Shown here in pieces: positions 36,401 to 44,247 of a stretch of 64,000 bases of DNA. The DNA lies in the IMG/VR virus record IMGVR_UViG_3300044799_000154, positions 57,518 to 121,517 of that record; one strand, 5' to 3'. Position numbers and translations under genes: made by a program. Position 1 is the stretch's first letter. Each line of letters opens with the position of its first letter. Source of the DNA: a virus. Below the pieces are notes generated by a model. That model did not search any database. It was not told the DNA's origin and saw only the letters and a list, made by a program, of their open reading frames with translations.

Positions 36401-36773
36401 ATGACCAATCTCTAGCTCTCAAAGTTAGTGTTTTATCTTCATCATCTGAGGTTTTAGCAGCTTCATAAACTACGCCACTAAATACTTTTTGAAGAACGCT
36501 TCCAGTCGCTTCGAATCCTAACCAAATAAGAATAATATCTCCAGCTTCAAATCTTTTAGTAGGATCATTATCAAAAGATACTTCTGCTTCAGCTACCTGA
36601 CCTGAGACTGTTTGAGTTGCTTTTATTTTTATTAATTCAGACAATAGAAATTCATGAATATCATCTGGAGTAGTATTCTGAGGAGGAGGATTAACATAAG
36701 TGGCATTATTATCAATGCGAGTACAAATTCCACTTATTTTTCTATAAATCTGAATATCATAGTCAGGTATCAT
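33420..36773 (-). CDS. Tail hub / tail-tip protein with LamG insert
   Basis: A 1117-residue protein. Residues 1-150 (IKATQTVSGQVAEAEVSFDN, FEAGDIILIWLGF, VFSGVVYEAAKTSD, TLRARDWSFLLL) are typical of the N-terminal hub domain of phage tail proteins of the late-control-D type. A LamG/concanavalin domain follows at about 155-395 (GHWHINEGSGTLITDSSYFG, SVEFWFWMD), then further beta-sandwiches, and the C-terminus (NVEAEYIGMENLDPGKVLVV, RRIEQKGRRKP) returns to hub-like sequence. The interrupted hub domain with inserted binding modules is an unusual architecture. It lies immediately after the distal tail protein in the late order. Confidence 0.8.
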   Translation of the reverse strand: MIPDYDIQIYRKISGICTRIDNNATYVNPPPQNTTPDDIHEFLLSELIKIKATQTVSGQVAEAEVSFDNDPTKRFEAGDIILIWLGFEATGSVLQKVFSGVVYEAAKTSDDEDKTLTLRARDWSFLLLTDKFTQSYPETEYATQIVLDILSSFTPSFFEEGHWHINEGSGTLITDSSYFGRDGTYEDLLNPGLAPTWVSGKLGNALYFQSSQTGSVTCGDITDFDWNTPFSVEFWFWMDSSKLETDWAGIFPLISKYSGTPFTGWTIFEQDGLNLNIVLSSNGLTGNRILLTLTEGVYPCSWLNSAWHHLVMTYDGSGVASGIKLYIDNTLKAPLVVEDNLTASILNTEPLRFGSNTIADHLYYTKLDEIVLYSGVLSTSEIAIRWNGGTGTEEPLATEKCNLNISAVIGTDHIEDLIPRPTRQLDFDGEPLIDAMTKVSDATEHDWYIDEEKMARWFKRRDTVGHIQYRDDPPTIPLVLYREDLTDYDVTDPEELLCNKVKVYGRDNKVIPWDYDRWSDSLGGGSLPFVWTGLLTCSCTLQPAPPTPKAGTNSIKISGATTGSWWIWNHPDGWCHTPVLFGPGSLEVEFSLGCSSGKKMRLHSAGCFHTGTGHVEVYYKWGSGGTYVRLLYPDDNITDEYQDLFPYLPPGPPDYVEGPTDTDLYIKYKLTGMGLYSTGCMNNFTVYYADNSVAGTEKFSARLTIPSPVVIWTDGGTAFWSLISGSAEDDSEEMKKGSSSYKVILSTQTLDFYHNYSVDQNYSSASKPNIGFWLYGQNTGSTIDIEFSKAVYVPVMIDGYRYQITDNFVGWKWFEPARADFATIGGYTGWDHIRSIRFHGSGNVTATYRLDWLVNSNPLDEIVDLETKASAKSFKFVAAPHYGNFPTGISQLVVRFIFADGNTATTQVQFSGMTSDNWTTIEIPVGEDADGWTGNCVGTLQSIEFELTATFGGVPAVGDYLLIDWIHFDQARWYGEYEDATSEFGNGVRFKELFDETLYSDTAAARRALEFVVKYKDPIITIKNVEAEYIGMENLDPGKVLVVDNSVPEFADMTLDNRSYRIETIIHHIEENDYYVDLILSLDPIYFEGNVYQISERVRRIEQKGRRKPAENPTEVD

Positions 36774-36785
36774 TAAGATTCATTC

Positions 36786-37283
36786 CTATACTGTGCAAGT
36801 CCAAGGATCAGTATATCCAGTAATATTCTCACAGTTAACTCTTTCAAGATCTATTGTATAGTCTAACCAACCAATCCTTCCTTCTGTTTGAGTAAACTTT
36901 ACATTCTTGAAAACTACAAAAACAATTTCCCAAGTATGTGCATTAGCACCTGCTGGATTTGGACATAGAAAAATCTGAGGTGTGTTAGAATCTATAACTA
37001 CTTGGAACTTAGAGTTCCTTTTGGAATAAAATTCTATTAGGTTAGCAAGAGCATCTGAACTGTAAGATCCTTGACAACTTCCTTGTAAGTTCCAAGTTAT
37101 AGTTTCTCGTGTACGGAACTTAGCTTTCTTTAATTTTCTCCTTCCTCTGTGAGCAACTCTCCACTGAACCTCAACTGATTTAGTAATAGACTTAGGTCCA
37201 GGAGAGAAAGTTAAAGTAGTTCCACTAGTTGCATATGAACTTCCATCCCAGTAATATTCTGTTAATCTTAAACTTACTGTCAT
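36786..37283 (-). CDS. Distal tail (Dit-like) or tail component protein
   Basis: A 165-residue protein between the tape measure and the hub, the position of the distal tail protein in siphoviruses. The sequence shows beta-strands with SVEVQWRVAHRGRRKLKKAKF and LIEFYSKRNSKFQVVID, followed by IGWLDYTIDLERVNC at the C-terminus. The name is by position; no decisive motif is seen. It starts three bases downstream of the tape measure stop. Confidence 0.6.
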   Translation of the reverse strand: MTVSLRLTEYYWDGSSYATSGTTLTFSPGPKSITKSVEVQWRVAHRGRRKLKKAKFRTRETITWNLQGSCQGSYSSDALANLIEFYSKRNSKFQVVIDSNTPQIFLCPNPAGANAHTWEIVFVVFKNVKFTQTEGRIGWLDYTIDLERVNCENITGYTDPWTCTV

Positions 37284-37285
37284 TA

Positions 37286-39754
37286 TTAATACACTCTTCC
37301 ACCATATTCTTTACTTTGCTTTTCAGATATCTTCTTTGCCAATTTATCTATATCTGCATCTTCTCGGATAGTAGCTTGTATATTATAGGTATTGTATATT
37401 GAACCTATTCCACCTACTGCTCCACCTGGAGGTACAACTACTTCTGCTGGTTCCAAATAAGCTACTCCTCCTCTCTCTACAACTCCTCCAGCTTGTAACA
37501 TTGGAATACCTCCCATTACTCCACCTATGAATCCAGCTATTCCTCCTACTATTCCAGTTGCCCAAGCAGGGATAGCACTCAAAGATGCAGCTAGAGCACC
37601 TACTGCTCCTGCTAAGAGACCTATTGACCCTGCAACCATTGCTATTCCAGCAGCACCTAAGAACAACCCAGGCATAGCAATTAGAAGTGCTGTTCCCAAA
37701 ACTACAAATGCAAGACCTAATCCTAGAATTATTCCTAAAGCAGCAGCCATTTGAGGAATTGAACCAATTATAGTATTGAAGAATCCAGTTGAAGCAACCA
37801 TTACACTTATGAATGCATTTGCTAAGTTCTGCACTCCTATTGAGAATACTAAGAATGCAGCAGCAGCTACCAAAACAGCTCCTGCTAAAACCATGAAAAC
37901 AGCAGCTCCCAGAAGAGTTAAAGGAGCTAAAGCACCCATGATTGTCATTGCTACCATTAATGCTAAGAATGCACCCACAAATGCATACATTACTGATATC
38001 ATATCCCCAATATTTCCACCCATAGCTCCCAAAGCAAGAAACATTCCAGTGAATGCTCCTATTAGCATGATGATAGGAATTGTCATCACAATCATAGCAG
38101 CAGCTCCTTGCATTATCTGACCAGAGAATGCATTGAGAATAACTATGATTCCAGTCATTATTCCCATTAATGATCCTATTGCTCCAGCCATGCTGAATAG
38201 GAATCCTACTACTTCCCCTACTGATAGTCCTGCATTACCAATGACAGTTAAGAATAATGTGAACATTCCTATTAAAATGTCAACAGCAAGAGATAATGCT
38301 ATGAGTACTCCTACTGCTTTGTAAGTATCAGCCTCTAATCCACTCATACTTCTAATGAAGAATACTAGAGCTCCAACAATTGCTATGATATTTACTGATA
38401 AAGTTCCCAGATATCCAAAGAGATCAGCTAGACTAATCTTGAAAGTTCCTACAGTTTTTAGAATCTCGTTTATAGCTAACAATAATGGAGTCAAAGCTAG
38501 AACTAGAGCAGCAAGGGCAGCAATATTCTTCCAAGCACTATCTCCTGTACCAGTTACAGCACCACTTGCATCTTCTGCTCCACCAGCTACTTGTCCAAAA
38601 GCTCCACCCAATTTTCCTAGAGCACCTGAAAAAGCTGGAATAAACTTAGCAAAAAGCATTACTCCTGCCAGAGAAAGTAAGATTGCTACTACCAATGCTT
38701 GATTATTTTCTATGAAATCAACTATCATATCTATAACAGGTTCTAAGCTTTCAAAGACTGCTTCGAAAGCATCACCTATAGCTTCAAAAATAGGGGATAT
38801 AAGTTCTATTATCGGACCTAGGGCAAGGAACAAGATAGCCATTGGACCCAAGAATGTAACAAGATTCTTGATTGTTGACCCTATGCTTTTAAAAACATCG
38901 GCTACTCCTTTGCCTTCTTTCTTTCCTTGTGCTTCTCCTTTATTCAGACCTTCTCTTTCTTTCTTTAGTTTGCCCATCTCTTCTTTAGTATTAATTATAG
39001 TATCTTGGTGCTTTGCTTCTTCAGCTCTAAGATTAGCTAATTTCTTTGCTTGATCAGCAGTCATTGAAGCTTCATCTGCTCCAGACAATAGGTTTTGATT
39101 AACTATTTTCTGAATTTCTTTTCTTGTATTCTTAAGTTGTTGTTGAGCTAAATTCAAGGCTACTGTTTTATCTTGCAAAGTTCCTTCTATTACAGCTAAT
39201 TTTTCTGTATTGGAAATAGCACCTTTTAGAAAAGGAAAAGCATTTCTAAAAGTATTGAAAAGATTAGAGGCATCTTTAGAAGTAGATTTCATTGTTCCTC
39301 TAATCATTACTAGAGCACCCCAAAGTTTGGTGAAGAGAGCTACCAAAGTTAAGAGTACTACTCCACCAAGGATGACTAGACCAATTATCATTTTCAGAGG
39401 ATCAGGAAGACCTTCGAATGCATCTGCTACTTTCTCTAAGATATCTCCTACTGTTTCCAAAATAGGAGATAAAGCATCACCTATTGAAGCAGCTATATCT
39501 TCTATTGCCCAATTGATATCTTCTACAGCAGCACCTAACTCTAGAGAACTAGAAGTCATCATATTCCAACCTTTCATGAATACATCTGCAAAGGTTGTAA
39601 CTACACCTGATAAACGCATTATGTCTCTTCCTAAGATTCTAGTTTCAAAGCCCAAGTTCTTAGCTGCTTCTGCTCCAGCTTTCGCTGCATTAGTCATTGG
39701 ATTAGTATTTAGGTATACTTCCAATACTGAAAGTGGAGCACTTGTTCCTGCCAT
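37286..39754 (-). CDS. Tape measure protein
   Basis: An 822-residue protein. The N-terminal half is helical and includes a coiled coil (about residues 190-275, many Lys/Glu/Gln), while the rest is a run of hydrophobic, Gly/Ala-rich segments that could cross a membrane, as in tape measure proteins that help DNA entry. The C-terminus VERGGVAYLEPAEVVVP is a common tape-measure ending. It follows the G/GT chaperone genes, its normal partner. Length predicts a tail of roughly 120 nm at about 1.5 angstrom per residue, if it is fully helical. Confidence 0.9.
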   Translation of the reverse strand: MAGTSAPLSVLEVYLNTNPMTNAAKAGAEAAKNLGFETRILGRDIMRLSGVVTTFADVFMKGWNMMTSSSLELGAAVEDINWAIEDIAASIGDALSPILETVGDILEKVADAFEGLPDPLKMIIGLVILGGVVLLTLVALFTKLWGALVMIRGTMKSTSKDASNLFNTFRNAFPFLKGAISNTEKLAVIEGTLQDKTVALNLAQQQLKNTRKEIQKIVNQNLLSGADEASMTADQAKKLANLRAEEAKHQDTIINTKEEMGKLKKEREGLNKGEAQGKKEGKGVADVFKSIGSTIKNLVTFLGPMAILFLALGPIIELISPIFEAIGDAFEAVFESLEPVIDMIVDFIENNQALVVAILLSLAGVMLFAKFIPAFSGALGKLGGAFGQVAGGAEDASGAVTGTGDSAWKNIAALAALVLALTPLLLAINEILKTVGTFKISLADLFGYLGTLSVNIIAIVGALVFFIRSMSGLEADTYKAVGVLIALSLAVDILIGMFTLFLTVIGNAGLSVGEVVGFLFSMAGAIGSLMGIMTGIIVILNAFSGQIMQGAAAMIVMTIPIIMLIGAFTGMFLALGAMGGNIGDMISVMYAFVGAFLALMVAMTIMGALAPLTLLGAAVFMVLAGAVLVAAAAFLVFSIGVQNLANAFISVMVASTGFFNTIIGSIPQMAAALGIILGLGLAFVVLGTALLIAMPGLFLGAAGIAMVAGSIGLLAGAVGALAASLSAIPAWATGIVGGIAGFIGGVMGGIPMLQAGGVVERGGVAYLEPAEVVVPPGGAVGGIGSIYNTYNIQATIREDADIDKLAKKISEKQSKEYGGRVY

Positions 39755-39768
39755 TTCTTTCTACCTTC

Positions 39769-40259
39769 TTATCTTCTTCGACTTGCTTTTCTAATTGCTT
39801 CAGCTTCTTGATCCTTGTACCATTTTATTCCTGTAGCAAGGAAATTAAGCTGGTCCATTGTCATCCTTTGAACATCTTCATATGTATATCCAAATTCATA
39901 CATTACTATGAAGATTGTTCTACAGGTCCGATCCCCAATAAATTTTGCATACGATCTACTGAGGCTTTATCAAGACCAGAATATTTAGAAATCTCGCCAC
40001 CTAGTTCAAGAAGCACATCATGAGGCAATTTCTTAACATCAGCGATAGACATCTTTGGGTCTATCATACACCTGAAGACCAGCCATGTGAATTGTTCCAT
40101 AGCATTATCTTTAGCTGCATTCATAATGTCAGAAAGTTCACCTACTGTTGCTTTCTTGATCTTAACTTTTAGCCCACAGGTCTTCAGTTGAACTACTTTC
40201 TCACCTTGACCTAGTGCTAATAGTTCGGCAGCAGATGCCATACTTTGTTCATCTGTCAT
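39769..40259 (-). CDS. Tail assembly chaperone GT (made by -1 frameshift)
   Basis: The G frame (40259 to 39906) can shift by -1 at AAATTTA (39939-39945) into a 56-codon frame that runs to TAA at 39769-39771. The shifted part reads FIVMYEFGYTYEDVQRMTMD, with QLNFLATGIKWYKDQEAEAI after it, which is the usual pattern of a T domain (a 'Y-T-Y-E-D-V ... L-N-F-L' block that recruits the tape measure). The fusion is about 163 residues. No other start could give this reading without the shift, and the segment fits exactly the gap between G and tape measure. Confidence 0.85.
39906..40259 (-). CDS. Tail assembly chaperone G
   Basis: A 117-residue protein read without frameshift. It has a conserved alpha/beta pattern (KTCGLKVKIKKATVGELSDIMNAA, LVFRCMIDPKMSIADVKKLPHDVLLELG) typical of gpG-type proteins that coat the tape measure during tail assembly. 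The start ATG is next to an agagaaatg leader, seven bases from the preceding HNH gene. G is expected in excess over GT. Confidence 0.85.
   Translation of the reverse strand: MTDEQSMASAAELLALGQGEKVVQLKTCGLKVKIKKATVGELSDIMNAAKDNAMEQFTWLVFRCMIDPKMSIADVKKLPHDVLLELGGEISKYSGLDKASVDRMQNLLGIGPVEQSS
39939..39945 (-). promoter_or_regulatory. -1 programmed frameshift slippery site
   Basis: On the - strand the heptamer is A AAT TTA in the G reading frame, which matches the X XXY YYZ rule: after a one-base slip both tRNAs re-pair with AAA and TTT. The downstream -1 frame encodes a T domain, and the G stop follows 33 bases later. Confidence 0.8.
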
Positions 40260-40265
40260 TTCTCT

Positions 40266-40682
40266 TTACACCTCCACCTTACTTGATGCGAGTATTTTAT
40301 CTTTTAATTCTAAATAAAGAGGCACTAATCCAGAGTCAACTTTTTCTACAAACCAGTGACAAGGAACACAAATCCAGATTCCTATCTCAGGATGTTTGTC
40401 ATCCCAATGATGATAGTGCAAATGATTTTCTAGAATGTTATAAGATCTATGGCAAAGCTCACAAAATGCTGATTTTGGTCTTTTCTCAATACCATAAATG
40501 AAAACTTTCTTTCCATTAATAGTAGTACTTAATCTACATTGATATTTCCTAAGTTTCCATTCTGGATGTTCTTTTCGCCAACCAATCTGATATCTTCTAT
40601 TGTATTCTCTAATACCAATACTAAGCCTAGTTTCTCCTATTCCTAGAATTCCAAATGGATTCTTTCTTCTTTTATCTGTCAT
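40266..40682 (-). CDS. HNH endonuclease
   Basis: A 138-residue protein. FCELCHRSYNILENHLHYHHWDDKHPE and WICVPCHWFVEKVD give an HNH arrangement: CxxC, the His-His-Trp-Asp core and a second CxxCH. The N-terminus is Arg/Lys-rich (about 60 residues) for DNA binding. It sits between the tail tube and the chaperone genes, a place where homing endonucleases often lie. It is not closely similar to the other three HNH genes in the window. Confidence 0.75.
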   Translation of the reverse strand: MTDKRRKNPFGILGIGETRLSIGIREYNRRYQIGWRKEHPEWKLRKYQCRLSTTINGKKVFIYGIEKRPKSAFCELCHRSYNILENHLHYHHWDDKHPEIGIWICVPCHWFVEKVDSGLVPLYLELKDKILASSKVEV

Positions 40683-40755
40683 TTCTCATTTCATCTCTTT
40701 ACTTAGAGCATGTTTTCTTACAAGCCAAGAACAACAGATTCACACTACAAGCTAG

Positions 40756-40778
40756 GGACAAAAAAAGAGTTTGTGTCC
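40756..40778 (-). terminator. Hairpin and T-run after the tail tube gene
   Basis: Reading on the - strand, GGACA pairs with TGTCC around a stretch that contains seven T, with extra AAA/TTT pairing around a one-base bulge. It lies about 120 bases past the tail tube stop, in a 216-base gap without a gene, and could end a separate transcript for this abundant protein. Confidence 0.45.
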
Positions 40779-40898
40779 TTATTGGACAACTTATGCTTAT
40801 AGCTTTATTCATCGTCTCTCTTTCTCCTTACTTGGAGCACGAACACATCCTTTCTTGGATGGATCTCTTCTTGAGACCAGTTGAAATTGCTTACTCTA

Positions 40899-41306
40899 TT
40901 ATGTGACTACTCCGACCCAGATGCTTGTAGCCCTGAAGTCGTAAGACTCTTTCAATACACCATCTGTGGGTATATCCAAAGAACCTTTCTCGAACATGCA
41001 ATCATAGAGATACACCATTGGTGAATCAACTTCTGTTGAAGCTTTAAAGACTATCTTGAACTTTGGAGGCATTGCAGTTATATCAGCTAAACCCAATAGA
41101 TTTAGGTAATAGATATTTACCCAAGCATGAGTTATGCTTCCAGTAATCTCAAAGTTTCCTGGAACTACTGCATAAGCATCTCTTTTACCAATACAATAGT
41201 ATGCATCCAAACTTGCAGATATATCAACAGACGCTGATTCAGCACAAGCTATCTCTATGTCATCAATGTAGAGTCTTGCATTCCAACCTTTGTATACTGT
41301 TCCCAT
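40899..41306 (-). CDS. Major tail tube protein
   Basis: A 135-residue protein beginning WNARLYIDDIEIACAESASV (residues 8 onward), with THAWVNIYYLNLLG in the middle and MVYLYDCMFEKGSLDIPTDG near the end, the pattern of a tail tube protein. The proteins at 30856 and 32693 are extended paralogues. This is the shortest and most plausible tube-forming copy, and it lies before the chaperones and tape measure as expected. It has a strong aggagag ribosome site and its own promoter-like region (41343-41351). Confidence 0.8.
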   Translation of the reverse strand: MGTVYKGWNARLYIDDIEIACAESASVDISASLDAYYCIGKRDAYAVVPGNFEITGSITHAWVNIYYLNLLGLADITAMPPKFKIVFKASTEVDSPMVYLYDCMFEKGSLDIPTDGVLKESYDFRATSIWVGVVT

Positions 41307-41342
41307 GTTTTTCTCTCCTAATATATTCTTACTCTTTTATTC

Positions 41343-41351
41343 CTTTTAAAC
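41343..41351 (-). promoter_or_regulatory. Candidate TATA box before the tail tube gene
   Basis: On the - strand GTTTAAAAG lies about 40 bases before the tail tube start codon, at the right place for an archaeal TATA box. It is in the short gap after the tiny zinc protein. Confidence 0.35.
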
Positions 41352-41355
41352 TTTT

Positions 41356-41505
41356 CTACCGTCCATGTCTTCGCCATCTTCGAATCATTATTAAATCAAC
41401 ATAGCAGTCCTTACAAACTACTATGAACTTAGGATCCTTCTCAGATTTAGGCTCAAGATACCATGTTTTCTCGGCTTCATTCTGTCCACAAATTTCACAT
41501 TTCAT
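41356..41505 (-). CDS. Tiny zinc-ribbon protein
   Basis: A 49-residue protein (MKCEICGQNEAEKTWYL then VCKDCYVDLIM) with CxxC knuckles about 27 residues apart, a zinc-ribbon pattern. The ATG at 41505 is preferred because gaggg lies seven bases upstream; an ATG at 41511 directly abuts that site. It ends in RRWRRHGR, likely basic enough for nucleic-acid contact. It lies between the tail terminator-like gene and the tail tube gene. Confidence 0.65.
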   Translation of the reverse strand: MKCEICGQNEAEKTWYLEPKSEKDPKFIVVCKDCYVDLIMIRRWRRHGR

Positions 41506-41527
41506 TTCCATCCCTCTTTATTTACTA

Positions 41528-42022
41528 TTATGGAGAATCAGTTTTAGTTCTATAGTAATACACTCTTATGGTTACTGTTCTTCTAAAGATCTCATAAGCA
41601 TCCATGTATGGAATAGTTAAAGTAGAAACTATTTCAAGATCATAGATTTGATTACTTATTCTCAGTGATTTCTTTCCATTCATAAGAGTTTGAATAACAT
41701 CATCTCCCATTCGATCTCGTAAAGCAGTACCTGCATGTTTAGGAGCAGGAGCAGGATCTACCTGTATTGCATTTCCTTTTTGAACCCAGATATCTATATC
41801 ATAACTTGTATATTGATATTCCCCTTTGTTAGTTGGTCCCAACTCCCCAATTCCAGCAGAAGCAGTTGAATGACCTGATTGGCTAACAGAAATTCTAGGA
41901 AATGTAGCATCTGGTCTAGGATAATCCATATATATTGATTTAGACCAATCTAACCCAGTATAAGCAGGAAGATTGAGTCTAAGCAGATCAACGATAACTC
42001 TATTTAATGCTTCTATTTTCAT
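41528..42022 (-). CDS. Tail terminator-like protein
   Basis: A 164-residue protein. Its order in the block (after the gp10-like protein and before the tail tube) and length match tail terminator or completion proteins. Sequence features are an N-terminal helix (MKIEALNRVIVDLLRLNLP), a Gly/Thr/Asn-rich linker and a final strand pair (YEIFRRTVTIRVYYYRTK). It overlaps the preceding gene by one base. Assignment is by position and size. Confidence 0.6.
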   Translation of the reverse strand: MKIEALNRVIVDLLRLNLPAYTGLDWSKSIYMDYPRPDATFPRISVSQSGHSTASAGIGELGPTNKGEYQYTSYDIDIWVQKGNAIQVDPAPAPKHAGTALRDRMGDDVIQTLMNGKKSLRISNQIYDLEIVSTLTIPYMDAYEIFRRTVTIRVYYYRTKTDSP

Positions 42023-42642
42023 TATCCCATCACCTTAAATTTGATTTTTCTTGTTTTCTTAGCAATCTCATCGCCATTCATTCTTGATCTAAAGATAGTA
42101 AAGAAGTTAGATTGAGTATTTTCAAAAGCTCTGATATGGAATTTATTGAAAGTTACTTGTTTGGGAGCTCTAGCGAAAGTAATATATATCCAAGCAACTG
42201 AAGGATCTTCAGGTATTCCTTTTGGAGGAGGAACTTCTACTTCTGGATTTCTAAGTTCTGATCTTAGAACTGGAAATTGCATTGGCTTCATTCTTGCTTT
42301 AGGTGCAACCCAACCTCTATGAAGAACTTGAGTGATAATCCAAGCTCTATCTTGGTCTGTTGTTTGTCCCATTCCAGTTGCTCCTGGGATTCCACAAGTC
42401 AAATATGTTCTTCCACTCTTTGTTTGAGCAGTTACTTGACCAATGTATTGTTTTAACAATCCTTTTGGATGATATTGTTCTCTTGGATCTGGACCTTGAT
42501 ATATTGGAGCTGCAAACTTAGTAGCAGGAATAACATTCTGTCTTTGCCATTGTGAGAAAGATTCAATCACTCTTTCTTCCAAGATCTTAGCTAAATCTTT
42601 TGAATCCCAGATGTATCCTTTGACTCCAGATTTTGATGACAT
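42022..42642 (-). CDS. Head-tail connector / tail completion protein (gp10-like)
   Basis: A 206-residue protein. It occupies the third neck position and has the alternating strand-helix pattern of gp10-type proteins (helical N-terminus LAKILEERVIESFSQWQ, beta-rich core with YLTCGIPG, C-terminal KIRFKV-like strand). There is no decisive motif, so the assignment depends on gene order. It ends two bases before the head-closure gene stop region and overlaps the next gene by one base. Confidence 0.55.
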   Translation of the reverse strand: MSSKSGVKGYIWDSKDLAKILEERVIESFSQWQRQNVIPATKFAAPIYQGPDPREQYHPKGLLKQYIGQVTAQTKSGRTYLTCGIPGATGMGQTTDQDRAWIITQVLHRGWVAPKARMKPMQFPVLRSELRNPEVEVPPPKGIPEDPSVAWIYITFARAPKQVTFNKFHIRAFENTQSNFFTIFRSRMNGDEIAKKTRKIKFKVMG

Positions 42643-42644
42643 TA

Positions 42645-43466
42645 TTATTCACCTACTACTTTCTTTAGATAACATTCTTTCAGAAGAATACTATCTTTAG
42701 TATAATAATCAATAACAAGTTCAACATGATATCTTTTGTTTTGATGGTCTATGACTTCATCATCTACAGCTATCTTTATTCCAAAGATCATCTTTACTTC
42801 TTTAAGTTCTGGAGTTGATACACCATCATCACTATGTAAGAATGCTTTCCATTTAAAACATCCTGAAGTTAAAGGAAGAGTACTCAAATGAGCTATTATA
42901 TCAGCAGTTGTATTAGACTGAGAATAAGTTCCATCTGAAAGAGCCCATATTGCTCCATCCCACCAATACCAAGTTAAACCATTATTCCCTGAGAGAATAA
43001 ATTTAATTTGAGTATGTGTAGGAATTGTAGATTTAATTGTGAAAGAGAATGCAGGAACACTAAAAGTACAACACCATGAAGGCATAATAGTAGGATTTGT
43101 TATAGGATAAAGCATACATGGATCTGTTCCTGGTTTGAGTTTAGCTAAAGAATTTACTACTACGATCTTAGTGATATCATAAGAATAAAGTATTGGATCT
43201 TCAAAAGTTGCTACGCAAGTTGACATAGCTATTAGTTCTTTGAACCAACCTCTTGCATCTCCTACATTTAGTATTCCTGGTTGAAGCCAAACTAGATCCT
43301 CTGAAGTAACTGGTTGTATCTCACAATTAAGAACAGGATACTCAGTGAAAGATTCAATGCCTTGTTCATATTGATCATTAATCATAGCAACAGTTTTCTT
43401 TCGTAGAGTACTATGCTGTCTAAGATATGCTTTCTTCAATTGCCAATTTGGAGGATATTTTAACAT
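42645..43466 (-). CDS. Head closure protein with a possible inserted beta domain
   Basis: A 273-residue protein. Residues 1-110 and the last 40 (IAVDDEVIDHQNKRYHVELVI) look like the two halves of a head-closure (adaptor) protein; the middle (about 118-230) is a separate beta-rich segment with KFILSGNNGLTWYWWDGAIW, longer than usual for the family. It lies between the gp6-like connector and the gp10-like protein. The insertion is judged from the sequence break only. Confidence 0.55.
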   Translation of the reverse strand: MLKYPPNWQLKKAYLRQHSTLRKKTVAMINDQYEQGIESFTEYPVLNCEIQPVTSEDLVWLQPGILNVGDARGWFKELIAMSTCVATFEDPILYSYDITKIVVVNSLAKLKPGTDPCMLYPITNPTIMPSWCCTFSVPAFSFTIKSTIPTHTQIKFILSGNNGLTWYWWDGAIWALSDGTYSQSNTTADIIAHLSTLPLTSGCFKWKAFLHSDDGVSTPELKEVKMIFGIKIAVDDEVIDHQNKRYHVELVIDYYTKDSILLKECYLKKVVGE

Positions 43467-43477
43467 GTAGATCCACC

Positions 43478-44197
43478 TTAATCAGGACATTTAGGACAAC
43501 TGTCATCTCTTGCACAAGATTGATCTTCTTCAGAGAACTGTTCAGCTTCACCAACTTCTTCTTTCAGTGTTAATCCTCTAGGAGCTTTTACCATCTTTTC
43601 ATAGGAAACTTTATCCATAGCTTTCTCAAGTAACAAGTGCATTATTCTTTCAAAGTTCTGATTACAGACATTCCAATACTCATAACCCTTTGAAGTAACT
43701 CTCCCTATTCTTACTGTTTGAGGTACAAGCATTAGTTCTCTTTCTACCCACATCTTAGCAGCATAATATGCAGCAGCTAAGTTCATCATGTCCCAATCCA
43801 CTTGGTTCATATAATAGGAATAATCTACTGTGATTGAATATCCTGTAGGAATTGCAGCAACTAGAACTATTCTTCCACCAATAGGATTTAAAGATAATAC
43901 ATCTACTTGAGTCTTGGTAGATTCATCACCTAGAGTTCCCCATTTAAAGACAGCAATGTCATCTTTGTTTATAATAGTATCTCCATTAACATCAGCTATA
44001 TAATCTTGAAGACAGTACCATTCAGTTCCATTAGTCGTATAACCTTGCTCTGGTTCTTCATTAATAACCCTAACAGTTAATCTACGGATAATTACTTTGG
44101 TAGCATCATTAATGAAAGGATTCAAGATCTCATCTGTTGCATCTTCATCTGATACTCCTAAGATACTTCTTATTTTAGCAGGAGTTGTGTATGCCAT
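43478..44197 (-). CDS. Head-tail connector (gp6-like) with an EF-hand-like loop
   Basis: A 239-residue protein. The N-terminus TPAKIRSILGVSDEDATDEIL and the helix ATKVIIRRLTVRV are typical of gp6-like connectors that sit under the portal. A Ca-binding-type loop DVNGDTIINKDD occurs at about residues 68-79, similar to dockerin/EF-hand motifs (D-x-N-x-D-x-x-I-x-x-x-D). The C-terminus ends in CARDDSCPKCPD, a small Cys cluster. Promoter-like sequence lies 31-50 bases upstream of its start. Confidence 0.72.
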   Translation of the reverse strand: MAYTTPAKIRSILGVSDEDATDEILNPFINDATKVIIRRLTVRVINEEPEQGYTTNGTEWYCLQDYIADVNGDTIINKDDIAVFKWGTLGDESTKTQVDVLSLNPIGGRIVLVAAIPTGYSITVDYSYYMNQVDWDMMNLAAAYYAAKMWVERELMLVPQTVRIGRVTSKGYEYWNVCNQNFERIMHLLLEKAMDKVSYEKMVKAPRGLTLKEEVGEAEQFSEEDQSCARDDSCPKCPD

Positions 44198-44227
44198 ATC
44201 TGACCCTCTATTAAAAATAAGGATCTC

Positions 44228-44247
44228 TAACTTAATAAGCTTATCGG
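44228..44247 (-). promoter_or_regulatory. Late promoter motif copy before the connector gene
   Basis: On the - strand CCGATAAGCTTATTAAGTTA. The first 13 bases (CCGATAAGCTTAT) are identical to a stretch at 60249-60261 upstream of the first late gene, and the continuation resembles its TATA-like part. It is 31-50 bases before the connector start. Confidence 0.5.

Noticed and set aside
37527-39794. Several Ala/Ile/Pro-rich + strand frames opposite the tape measure gene
   Set aside because: They arise because the tape measure codes for many Gly/Ala/Ile residues and leave the opposite strand open; none has a ribosome site or recognisable domain.
40655-40906. An 83-residue + strand frame across the gap after the tail tube gene
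   Set aside because: It is antisense to the late block, has no ribosome site, and overlaps the terminator-like hairpin.
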